A DNA stretch of 61,026 bases from DASTBU01 sp035711845 (lineage in GTDB: Bacteria; Acidobacteriota; Vicinamibacteria; Vicinamibacterales; 2-12-FULL-66-21). Below the pieces are notes generated by a model. The model was not told the DNA's origin. It saw only the letters and a list, made by a program, of their open reading frames with translations, and made no database searches. Shown piece after piece: positions 54,736 through 61,026 of this stretch. How positions within the stretch are numbered: the stretch's first letter is position 1; each line of letters opens with the position of its first letter. The position numbers and the translations under genes are program-made. The stretch lies in assembly GCA_035711845.1 (NCBI GenBank), contig DASTBU010000005.1, forward strand, positions 1-61,026, in the 5' to 3' direction.

Positions 54736-55638
54736 ATGCACAACCCGATGGGGGCGGGCGCACTCTTCCTGGCGGCGGCGTGCGTGGCCATGCCTGCGGC
54801 AGCCCAGACGTCCGCCGCGGATCGGCCGGCGGATGCGGCGGCCATCCGGGCACACATCGAGAGCATCTTCCAGGCGTTCGTCGACAAGGATCGCGCAAAG
54901 CTCGAGGCGACGCACGGAGCAGAGTGGCGCGGGTTCACGCCGTGGTCCGGCCACGTCATTCGCGGCCGCGACGGCTACATGAACGAGGCCACGTTCCCTC
55001 CAGGTCTGCCGAAGCACCAGGGGATGGTCGGCTACCGCATCGGCGAATTCGACATCGTCTTCTACGGCGAGACCGCCGTCGTGTCGTTCCAGGCGGAAGT
55101 CGACCGGATGGAAGGAACGGAGAAGAGCACGCAGAAGCTGACGTTCGTAGACGTCTATCACAAGGATCCCGGGGGATGGATTCAGGTCGCCTCCAACACG
55201 TCGCTCCATCCCGAGGCGCTCTCACAGATCATGTCGCAGCGGCGCATGCTCGATCCCGACGAGCGCGCGGCCCTGCTGAAGGCGCGCGAGGCGGTCTGGC
55301 GTGCGTGGTTTGCCGGCGACCAGGCCACGTTGTCGAAATTGCTGCCGCCTGAACTCATCACGATCGAGCCTGGCTCGACGACGTTCGGGACGCTACAGTC
55401 GAACCTCGACGGATCGCGCGGCTTCGCCACCGGGGGCGGCAAGCTGACGCGGCTCGTGTTTCCGTCGACGGAGATCCAGGCGTACGGCAACACCGCGATC
55501 ATCTACACGTCGTACGAGATGGATCTGACGACCGGCGGCCAGTCGCGCTCCGAGCGCGGAATGGCCACCGAAGTGTTCGTGTTCAAGGACGGCCAGTGGT
55601 TGAACACCGGCTGGCAGCTCGCGCCGTCGACACGGTAG
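54736..55638 (+). CDS. Secreted protein with two NTF2-like domains
   Basis: 300 residues with signal peptide (GALFLAAACVAMPAAAQ). Two tandem SnoaL/DUF4440 domains: residues about 35-160 (IRAHIESIFQAFVDKDRAKL) and 170-300 (REAVWRAWFAGDQATLSKLL, TEVFVFKDGQWLNTGWQL). AAGGAG lies 7 bases before the ATG at 54736, preferred over the longer frame. Divergent from the DUF885 lipoprotein gene. Confidence 0.85.
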   Translation: MHNPMGAGALFLAAACVAMPAAAQTSAADRPADAAAIRAHIESIFQAFVDKDRAKLEATHGAEWRGFTPWSGHVIRGRDGYMNEATFPPGLPKHQGMVGYRIGEFDIVFYGETAVVSFQAEVDRMEGTEKSTQKLTFVDVYHKDPGGWIQVASNTSLHPEALSQIMSQRRMLDPDERAALLKAREAVWRAWFAGDQATLSKLLPPELITIEPGSTTFGTLQSNLDGSRGFATGGGKLTRLVFPSTEIQAYGNTAIIYTSYEMDLTTGGQSRSERGMATEVFVFKDGQWLNTGWQLAPSTR

Positions 55639-55670
55639 CCGAGACCCGCGCCGTGGGACGTCAACTTCCG

Positions 55671-55967
55671 CTACCGCAGCGTTCCAAGACGCAGTTGCCA
55701 TGGACTACTCTGCGTGGTGATCAGAAGGCCGTTGCTCGTCCACGGGTCCGAAGCGAGGCGCTCGTCGATTTCCGACGTGCTGGACGCGCGCAGTACGAGG
55801 AGCGCATCCCGCGTGCCCTCCAACGGCCCCACGAGTGCCGCAAATCCGGACTCGAACAGCGCATCCATGAACGCCGCGTGGGCCGGCCAGTCCGCCTGTT
55901 CCTCCAGGGGCCTCGAGTCGTCCCACGCCGGTCCACGCGATCGCAACACGGCGAATATGCGTTCCAT
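55671..55967 (-). CDS. YciI-like (dimeric alpha-beta barrel) protein
   Basis: 98 residues: IFAVLRSRGPAWDDSRPLEE, ADWPAHAAFMDALFESGFAA, LVGPLEGTRDALLVLRAS and NGLLITTQSSPWQLRLG. This is the YCII/ABM-like fold. Start MERIFAV; a GTG 18 bases upstream is possible. Function unknown. Confidence 0.75.
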   Translation of the reverse strand: MERIFAVLRSRGPAWDDSRPLEEQADWPAHAAFMDALFESGFAALVGPLEGTRDALLVLRASSTSEIDERLASDPWTSNGLLITTQSSPWQLRLGTLR

Positions 55968-56043
55968 TTCAGTTCCACGTCTCACACATCAGCCCAGCGA
56001 CAGGCGCAGGAGACAGAACGGGGCCCCAACAAGCCCCAGAGAC

Positions 56044-56290
56044 CTACTGCCGGAGCGCTGTGAGCAGATCGACCCGGGCAGCACGCCTTGCGGGCACGTA
56101 CGCTGCAATGAGCGCCGCAACCATCAGGATGACACTGACGCTCGCGAAGATGAGCGCGTCAGGCGGGCTCACATTGTAGCGACGTCCGCGAAGCACGCGC
56201 GCGACCGCCCAGGCGGCGGGAATGCCGACGGCAACTCCGAGCGCCGCAGTGGCGATGCCCTGCCTCTCGAACCGCGTGCTCGTTAGCCGG
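56044..56290 (-). pseudogene. C-terminal remnant of an ADOP/FtsX permease
   Basis: About 82 codons on the minus strand read as the last FtsX block of an ADOP permease: GIATAALGVAVGIPAAWAVA, DALIFASVSVILMVAALIAA, YVPARRAARVDLLTALRQ, then TAG. The rest of the gene is missing upstream; the frame is lost near 56290. It compares with the intact copies at 22896-25445 and 25485-27899 (tails DPVRALRME and DPVRALRQD). Confidence 0.8.
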
Positions 56291-56342
56291 CTGATCCTGC
56301 TTCACGCGCGGATCTGTCCGTGTGGCCGAGTGGCATCGAGAG

Positions 56343-56558
56343 TCACGCAAACGCGATTCCGTCCTGCAGCTTCAGCTCTGGTCGTCCTTCAGCACGCCTG
56401 CGGCACTCAGTTGGCTCTTCAGTTTGGAGATCCTGGCATTGGCGTTCACGCCAGAGGACACGACTGGTGTAGCCGAGTTCGCCGCAGGCGGATGCCGCGG
56501 CAGCCACAATACCCAGGATCAAGATCAAGGAGCGCCTCGGCTCGCGTGGTCGCGCCAC
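56343..56558 (-). CDS. Small putative lipoprotein/secreted protein
   Basis: 71 residues with a hydrophobic N-terminal segment SLILILGIVAAAASAC that could be a lipobox, then a polar tail. No ribosome binding site obvious and no homology recognised. Possible cassette ORF. Confidence 0.35.
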   Translation of the reverse strand: MARPREPRRSLILILGIVAAAASACGELGYTSRVLWRERQCQDLQTEEPTECRRRAEGRPELKLQDGIAFA

Positions 56559-56588
56559 CGATTTCGTCGCAGTGTTCCACCGTCGTCC

Positions 56589-56717
56589 GGCTGACGCCTG
56601 CCGCTCAGCCCCACCTTCGCCTCCGGCTACGGCGGGCAGGCCGCGAGTGGCGCTGCACGATTCTCGAATCAGGCCGTCGCCTGTGCGCCGCTCGTTGGCT
56701 GCAGCGGCGTGTTAGAC
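56589..56717 (-). other. attC site
   Basis: GGCTGAC to GTTAGAC, 129 bp, the longest. The right arm GCCGCTCGTTGGCTGCAGCGG matches the common family. It contains the stop codon of the Phd-type antitoxin. Confidence 0.8.
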
Positions 56718-56945
56718 CGCGTCGTCAAGCGCCACGCCACGGCCCTGCCGAAAGGCGACCCGTGCGGCCTCGATTCGGCGCAAGAACTCAGGGTGATGCT
56801 CCAAGCGATAGTCGAACCAGTCGTCCTCTGAAGCGAACCCGATCAAAACGCCGGCGGGTCGGCCGTGGCGTGTGATGACGATCTCCGCCTCGGCCGCCAG
56901 CCGAAGATACTTGGAGAGGTCATCCTTGACCTTCGCCAGGGCCAC
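56712..56945 (-). CDS. Phd/YefM-type antitoxin
   Basis: About 77 residues: VALAKVKDDLSKYLRLAAEA, EIVITRHGRPAGVLIGFASE, DDWFDYRLEHHPEFLRRIEA. This is the Phd_YefM fold with a C-terminal toxin-binding helix. The start is unclear: GTG at 56945 is used; homology suggests a few more residues (VTK) upstream, but these begin with GTC, and the in-frame ATG at 57053 gives an unlikely basic extension. The stop lies in attC. Confidence 0.85.
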   Translation of the reverse strand: MALAKVKDDLSKYLRLAAEAEIVITRHGRPAGVLIGFASEDDWFDYRLEHHPEFLRRIEAARVAFRQGRGVALDDAV

Positions 56946-57255
56946 CTTCGTGACCGCCGGACGTCTCCGGGGTTCCTTGCTTGTCGAGCCACGTGTGTGC
57001 TTCGGCCTTCGTGACGATGGCGAGGACCTGGACTTGCGTTTCTGTAACGTCATAGAACACCCGGATGTCTCCAACTCGCAGGCGATATTGAGGTTGGCGC
57101 AGCCCACGAAGCCGTTTGATACGGCTCTTACTGACCTTCCTGGGCTCGTGCGTCAGGTGCACGGCCAACGCCTTGACGACCCCGGTTCGCACGGGCACCG
57201 GCAAGCTCTTGAGCGTGGCAACGGCGCCAGGCGCAAGAACGATGTCGAATGCCAT
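56920..57255 (-). CDS. RelE/ParE-type toxin
   Basis: 111 residues: FDIVLAPGAVATLKSLPVPV, RIKRLRGLRQPQYRLRVGDI, RVFYDVTETQVQVLAIVTKA. Typical RelE superfamily with basic active-site residues (R in YRLRVGDIRV). It overlaps the antitoxin, which follows it; together one cassette. Confidence 0.9.
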   Translation of the reverse strand: MAFDIVLAPGAVATLKSLPVPVRTGVVKALAVHLTHEPRKVSKSRIKRLRGLRQPQYRLRVGDIRVFYDVTETQVQVLAIVTKAEAHTWLDKQGTPETSGGHEGGPGEGQG

Positions 57256-57321
57256 TCTGGCTATATTCTAGCCACAATTGGGGCATGAACGTCGAATCGA
57301 CTCGTTGCCAGGTTCGCCGTG

Positions 57322-57387
57322 GTCTGACGCCTTGCCGATAAGCTGCGGGCGCCGAAGGCGACCGTCAGTTTCATCGGCCGGTTAGGC
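57322..57387 (-). other. attC site
   Basis: GTCTGAC to GTTAGGC, 66 bp; arms GCCGATAAGCTGCGG and CCGTCAGTTTCATCGGC. A further half-like stretch (GTGTCAGGC) follows to 57450. Confidence 0.75.
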
Positions 57388-57440
57388 GGCTCAAATTCAC
57401 GGCGACGGGCATCCGCTCGTCGTGCGCTGGGCCCGCTGTG

Positions 57441-57998
57441 TCAGGCACACCGGGAGTTGGGACGGCCGCGCAGCCAGAAAGAGGTGACCCAGACTCCCGC
57501 GCTGAGATAGAGGAGCGCATCTACCCACTCTCCGATCGCGAAGCCTTTGAGGAAGAAGGACGAGCCGACCAGAGCGAGTGCCCAGAGCAGCGACAACACA
57601 ACGACGGGGGACAAGGACCGCATCGGAACCTCCGCGGTTGAGGACAGGGAAGCACTGATTGGCCCGGGACTTTCGGCGACGGCATGTCGCTCAAGCTCGT
57701 CGAGATAGGCCTCAATCCGAGGGACTGCGAGGTGATCGCCGATATCCCGACCGTAATGCGCCGTCACGATCCGGCCGTCCGGCCCAATGAGGAAGTCCGC
57801 CGGCATCTTCGCCATCTGCCACGCGATTCCTCCCCAGAAACGATGGCGTAGTGAGCGAACCCAGTCCACGTAGAAGCTCGGCTTCGCCATCGAAAGCAGG
57901 AGGCGCGGCCAAGATGTCTCCACGCCGTAGGAGCCGTAGACGCGGAACTCGGGGTCTGCGGTGAACGAGATCGCTGCCTGGCCCGACTTGAGTCGCAT
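57441..57998 (-). CDS. Redoxin C-terminal fragment fused in frame to a two-helix membrane segment
   Basis: 185 residues. Residues 10-105 resemble the C-terminal half of AhpC/TSA-like redoxins (ADPEFRVYGSYGVE, MPADFLIGPDGRIVTAHYG, VPRIEAYLDELER), but the N-terminal redox Cys region is missing. Residues 126-185 are two membrane helices starting at an internal ATG (57623) with GGAGG 5 bases upstream. So this could be a 60-residue membrane protein behind a broken redoxin, or a true fusion. Cassette gene. Confidence 0.55.
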   Translation of the reverse strand: MRLKSGQAAISFTADPEFRVYGSYGVETSWPRLLLSMAKPSFYVDWVRSLRHRFWGGIAWQMAKMPADFLIGPDGRIVTAHYGRDIGDHLAVPRIEAYLDELERHAVAESPGPISASLSSTAEVPMRSLSPVVVLSLLWALALVGSSFFLKGFAIGEWVDALLYLSAGVWVTSFWLRGRPNSRCA

Positions 57999-58051
57999 CC
58001 CTGCCTCCGTGCTTGAGGGTGGGTCCCAGTAAGTGTAAGAGCGCCGAGTCC

Positions 58052-58127
58052 GCCTAAACGTTCCGAATCAGCCGCGGCGCGTCACCGATCTTGACGCCGC
58101 CCCCGCAGTTGCAGCCGCTGGTTAGGC
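58052..58127 (-). other. attC site
   Basis: GCCTAAAC (one extra A) to GTTAGGC, 76 bp; it contains the stop codon of the next gene. Confidence 0.8.
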
Positions 58128-58481
58128 GGGAATCGCACGCGCTCTGCTGAGATAGCGGTAGCCGAGAACACCGACCGGCCTGACGACCACGAACGCGGGA
58201 AGGGAGAGTTGGCCTCCGGGCACAATGTACCTCGCCGGGAACAGCAGGAAGCCGATTGCCGCAATGAAGGCCGCACCCGCAAAGCGAGAACGGCGCCACG
58301 TCAGGACGGCAGTGAGAACGGCCACGCAGCTCCACGCCAGGACAAACAGGGCCAACAGCGGGGAGATGCTCGAAACCCGCGGCCAGGCCCCCCAGGCGAC
58401 GACAATCCCCGTGCAGCCTACTGCGAGAAACGCGCCTGCAAGAATCGTTATTCCAAACGGCCTGCTCACTTTCTCACCCAT
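58122..58481 (-). CDS. Small four-helix membrane protein
   Basis: 119 residues with hydrophobic segments ITILAGAFLAVGCTGIVVAW, LLALFVLAWSCVAVLTAVL, GAAFIAAIGFLLFPARYIV and a C-terminal partial helix. The stop TAA is inside attC. No family recognised. Single-gene cassette. Confidence 0.7.
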   Translation of the reverse strand: MGEKVSRPFGITILAGAFLAVGCTGIVVAWGAWPRVSSISPLLALFVLAWSCVAVLTAVLTWRRSRFAGAAFIAAIGFLLFPARYIVPGGQLSLPAFVVVRPVGVLGYRYLSRARAIPA

Positions 58482-58491
58482 CTCTGCCTCC

Positions 58492-58567
58492 GCCTCACGT
58501 CCTGCGTTTCAGCCGCGGCGGCCTCATGATTGTGACGGCCGCCGTCGGCTGCAAGCGGCTGTTAGGC
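58492..58567 (-). other. attC site
   Basis: GCCTCAC (off consensus) to GTTAGGC, 76 bp; arms GCGTTTCAGCCGCGGCGGCC and GGCCGCCGTCGGCTGCAAGC pair almost perfectly. Confidence 0.85.
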
Positions 58568-58675
58568 GGCCCCCAGTGTCAACCTGATCGTTGCGGCCAC
58601 GCTGTCGAGTTCCTTCCGCGGCGGACGGTGCCCGTAGTGCGGAGGAAAACTTGTGGCCGAAACCATCGCCGCCTC

Positions 58676-59398
58676 CTACGCGAGCGTGATCTGTTGCCAC
58701 CGTTTGACGTTCACGCCCTTGATCAGAAGCCATAAGGCAAACAGCAATTCGCCGATGGCGGCGAGTATCGCGAAGGCGAAGGTGAACTGGCTGACCGTCG
58801 GGACGCCCGGGAACAGCAGCTGCGTGCCGGCATCAATCACATGGGCGGCGCCCCCGATCATCAGCAGGATACCCAACAGCCTGGGCAGGAACACGGACCT
58901 GAAGACCAGGAACCCGAGGGGCAGCAACCAGAGACCCCAGAATACGTGAGCCACCCCGATCCCGTACTCCCGCATGTCGAGGAACAACATCGCCTGGGCG
59001 TAGCGCTGAGTCGACGTGAATGCCCCATCGTCCGTGCCGCTGAGCAGCCGCAGGGCCGCAAGGTGGTTGACCTCGTTGAGGAACGCTATGGGGATGCCAA
59101 CGAGCACCAGGATGACCATTAGCACCGCGTGATTCTTGTTCACGGGCTGGAGGAGCCGATACAACGCCAGCACCTGAAAAATGAAGATGATCTGGCCGAT
59201 CAGGTGGCTCACGGTGCCGCTGCGGAAGAGCCACTCGGAGGCCAGGATGTTCCGCGATGTGGCGGCGGGATCCCCGGGCACCAGCAGCACCGACGGGACA
59301 TACATGATGCCAAAGAACCCGAAGGGCATCGCGGCCAGGTATAGCGCCCCGGCAAGTCTCGCGGTCCTGTTGATCGAGGCATGCTCTCCGGCAGTCAT
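58676..59398 (-). CDS. DUF4386-like multi-spanning membrane protein
   Basis: 240 residues with about seven hydrophobic segments: RTARLAGALYLAAMPFGFFG at the start, VSHLIGQIIFIFQVLALYRL, AVLMVILVLVGIPIAFLNEV, and VFWGLWLLPLGFLVFRSVFL. This pattern matches DUF4386. Function unknown. The ATG at 59398 is chosen; the frame extends to an unlikely GTG in attC. Cassette gene. Confidence 0.83.
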   Translation of the reverse strand: MTAGEHASINRTARLAGALYLAAMPFGFFGIMYVPSVLLVPGDPAATSRNILASEWLFRSGTVSHLIGQIIFIFQVLALYRLLQPVNKNHAVLMVILVLVGIPIAFLNEVNHLAALRLLSGTDDGAFTSTQRYAQAMLFLDMREYGIGVAHVFWGLWLLPLGFLVFRSVFLPRLLGILLMIGGAAHVIDAGTQLLFPGVPTVSQFTFAFAILAAIGELLFALWLLIKGVNVKRWQQITLA

Positions 59399-59416
59399 TA
59401 TCCAGCTCCGCAGTCC

Positions 59417-59488
59417 GCCCAACCTTCGCGATGAGCCGCGGCGCGCCACAGGCAGGTCCGCGCCGTCGGCTCCATCGCGCTGTTAGGC
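59417..59488 (-). other. attC site
   Basis: GCCCAAC to GTTAGGC, 72 bp; right arm GCCGTCGGCTCCATCGCGC. Confidence 0.88.
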
Positions 59489-59489
59489 G

Positions 59490-60350
59490 TCAACTTCCCC
59501 CCCGCCCCAGCATCGGATGAATGACGTTCGCAAGGGCGACAAAGCCGGCCCCTGTCCGCAGAACACCCGCATCTTCCACCTCCCAGATCGCTGCCAGGAC
59601 CGCCTGAGCGAAGGCCCATCTCAGGACACGCCCGGCGCCGAGGTCCAGCGCTGTGGCGAAGTGCTCAACCCGCCTCTCAATCGTACCCGGCTGTGCGACC
59701 AGCCCGGGGCGCTCGATTGGATTGCGAAGCGCCGCCCCGACCTCGTACTCCAACTCGCCGATGACACCCTTTGGATCGACTGCCAGCCATCCCCGCTGAG
59801 CGTCCAGCAGCACGTTGTGATGGTGCAGGTCTCCGTGCAGGAGTCGGGTCGACGACTGGGAGTCGCACAGCTCCGCGTACACCTCGGATGCGTCGTCGAC
59901 AAGAACCGGAGGGATCTCCTCCGTGCGTCGGACGGCGTAGCGTCTGAAGCCCTCGGACCAGGCGTCGACGGTCACCGCTGTCGCGGGTGGCGAGGCTGGA
60001 GACATCCGCCCGATGACCTCCGCCAGGATCTCAGTCGCCTTCCCGTCATCGATCTCCTCGACCTCGAACAGCGACCGGCCAGGCACCAGCCGTTCGAGCA
60101 GCACGGCGCCATCCACGTAATCGAGCACCCGAACCACACCTCTTCCAGCGAAGGCTTCCAACGCCGCTCCTGCGAACCACTCGTCGCCGGGTCCCTTGGC
60201 GACCTTCACGACCACCGGCTGGTGACTTCGGTGCCCAAAGGCAACAACGGAGCTCTCGGTGTCTACGATGCTCTCGACGCTGACGCCCCACGTGCGGACG
60301 CGATCCTCCATCCTCCGTTCCAGGGCGTGGGGAGAACACTCACGGGTCAT
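59490..60350 (-). CDS. Aminoglycoside O-phosphotransferase, APH(6)-like
   Basis: 286 residues of the aminoglycoside/hydroxyurea kinase family. The catalytic loop LLHGDLHHHNVLLD (HGDxxxxN) and the metal-binding segment GWLAVDPKGVIGELEYEVGA match streptomycin 6-kinases. The N-terminal nucleotide region includes PVVVKVAKGPGDE (Lys) and EAFAGRGVVRVLDY. Activity against an antibiotic is inference; the physiological substrate may differ. Single-gene cassette flanked by good attC sites. Confidence 0.88.
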   Translation of the reverse strand: MTRECSPHALERRMEDRVRTWGVSVESIVDTESSVVAFGHRSHQPVVVKVAKGPGDEWFAGAALEAFAGRGVVRVLDYVDGAVLLERLVPGRSLFEVEEIDDGKATEILAEVIGRMSPASPPATAVTVDAWSEGFRRYAVRRTEEIPPVLVDDASEVYAELCDSQSSTRLLHGDLHHHNVLLDAQRGWLAVDPKGVIGELEYEVGAALRNPIERPGLVAQPGTIERRVEHFATALDLGAGRVLRWAFAQAVLAAIWEVEDAGVLRTGAGFVALANVIHPMLGRGGS

Positions 60351-60365
60351 CGTTGTCGCTTTGCC

Positions 60366-60464
60366 GCCTAACGCCCTGCCGCTCAGCCGCGAGCCGAGCG
60401 GGAACGCAGCTTCGATCTGGCCTTGCCTTCGGCGCGGCTCGTCGGCTGCAGTGGCCTGTTAGGC
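60366..60464 (-). other. attC site
   Basis: GCCTAAC to GTTAGGC, perfect boxes, 99 bp; right arm GGCTCGTCGGCTGCAGTGGCC. The rightmost complete site; an orphan GCCTAAC box follows at 60621-60627. Confidence 0.88.
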
Positions 60465-60742
60465 GGCCACCAGGCTGGTCCAGAGGCGGCCAGGCCGCGA
60501 CGGAGAGCGAAGCGAGCGAAATCCCTAACAGCGAAACCCAACGTGGACGCACGCATAGCATACTGACTTCCGGAGTTGGGGAAGAAGCAGTCAAGTGTGT
60601 CAGGTGCAAGACTCGTGTGCGCCTAACAAGTATTGGAGTAGCCATACCACTCCCGCCATCACGGCCGCAGCTTAACACGCTCCACGACGGCGCTTCCTTG
60701 CCGGCCAAATCCCTCAGAGCCAGCATCCTGGCATGACCCCTG

Positions 60743-60830
60743 ACAGGCGAATGTCGCAGCCATCCTCCAGCGGTGCGTGGCGAACCGATGACGGAACGTG
60801 TGGCAGCTCCGAGCCTGGTCATGCCGGACC
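60743..60830 (-). pseudogene. Tyrosine-recombinase C-terminal remnant (integrase-like)
   Basis: On the minus strand SCHTFRHRFATH reads as box II (HxxR-x-x-FAT) of tyrosine recombinases such as IntI/Xer. After ATH the frame shifts by one and the continuation LEDGCDIRLSG matches the usual LLEDGYDIR. No start, no box I and no catalytic Tyr are present in the window. An integron integrase origin is plausible but not proved. Confidence 0.6.
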
Positions 60831-60862
60831 AAGTCCGCTGCCTCCCCGCGATTCCCCTGGTG

Positions 60863-61026
60863 GAGTGGACCCCAGCCCGCCGTGCGAGACGCACGGGCCA
60901 GCCGCCCCTCGTCAAACCGTACGTGCGGATTTCCCGCATACGGCGTCCCTCGACGTTCACCGCGCAGACCTTGCATCGGCTGGGCGGAGCGCCACCGGGA
61001 GGTCCCACCGCGCCAGCCCGTGCTGG
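60863..61026 (-). mobile_element. 3' end of a group IIC-like intron (domains V and VI)
   Basis: Domain V at 60913-60947 (minus strand): the stem CCGTA/TACGG, a CG bulge, an upper TGCGG/CCGCA stem and a GAAA loop, preceded by a CGC-type catalytic triad as in bacterial class C introns. Domain VI hairpin CCCGTGCG/CGCACGG lies at 60871-60910. The reverse transcriptase would lie right of the window. Boundaries are approximate; the 3' splice site is near 60862. Confidence 0.7.

Larger units (their letters stand above)
37168..60464 (-). mobile_element. Integron gene-cassette array without an intact integrase (CALIN)
   Basis: About 20 attC sites or partial sites (listed separately) alternate with single genes or two-gene modules. 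Most sites share a right arm containing GTCGGCTGCA or a variant and end in GTTRRRY, with RYYYAAC at the left. The inner arms have an extra A on the minus-strand reading, as in canonical attC L'' boxes, so cassettes are oriented on the minus strand like most genes. No intI gene is present; only a broken recombinase fragment lies to the right. A gap without attC at 50.9-56.6 kb splits the array. Confidence 0.85.

Noticed and set aside
57390..57450. A further attC directly after 57387
   Set aside because: Only a GTGTCAGGC half and weak arms; no left box.
60340..61008. 222-codon minus-strand frame at the right edge
   Set aside because: It translates intron domain V/VI RNA sequence (IRTYGLTRGG), the recombinase remnant in the wrong frame, and an attC.
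1..61026. tRNA, rRNA or riboswitch genes
   Set aside because: None recognised by eye on either strand; a covariance search would be needed to exclude small RNAs.

Overview
The window is high-GC bacterial DNA that most resembles Acidobacteriota, probably class Vicinamibacteria. The signs are an Oar-like TonB-dependent receptor with a carboxypeptidase-regulatory N-terminus, large MacB/FtsX-type orphan permeases (two intact, one remnant) of the acidobacterial duplicated orphan permease type, DUF885 hydrolases, an Asp-box beta-propeller, and many small secreted or NTF2-like proteins. The taxonomic call is inference from gene content; no rRNA or tRNA gene was seen.

Positions 1-36 kb look like ordinary chromosome. 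They hold a TonB receptor cut by the left edge, a propeller protein, a translationally coupled gltA-malic enzyme pair, two divergent GT-C-like membrane proteins, mreB, a glucosaminidase lipoprotein, and a VOC/DUF885 pair. A tight ABC sugar importer operon (binding protein, two permeases, ATPase, small membrane protein) follows, then two convergent ADOP permeases, a serine hydrolase, and a divergent HxlR/NIPSNAP pair. Next come a short selenoprotein W-like gene with an in-frame UGA, a cupin, DUF1697, a PQQ-type propeller, a squalene-cyclase-like protein and a quinone-reductase-like protein.

From about 37.2 kb to 60.5 kb the DNA changes character. About 20 imperfect palindromes of 63-129 bp, bounded by RYYYAAC and GTTRRRY boxes, alternate with single genes or two-gene modules, mostly on the minus strand. 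These are integron attC sites, so this is a gene-cassette array with no intact integrase in view (a CALIN). The extra-helical base in the arms orients the sites on the minus strand, matching the genes, and several stop codons lie inside attC. Cassettes encode three toxin-antitoxin modules (CopG/MazF, HicAB, RelE/Phd), NTF2-like proteins, amidohydrolases, 2-phosphosulfolactate phosphatase, a PhyH dioxygenase, two methyltransferases, small membrane proteins and an APH(6)-type kinase. A stretch at 50.9-56.6 kb without attC sites holds chromosome-like genes and two broken genes.

The right edge (60.7-61.0 kb) holds a frameshifted tyrosine-recombinase remnant and domains V and VI of a group IIC-type intron, a class known to target attC sites. 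The main points for follow-up are the cassette array with its edge elements and the unannotated CxxU selenoprotein at 31.7-31.9 kb.
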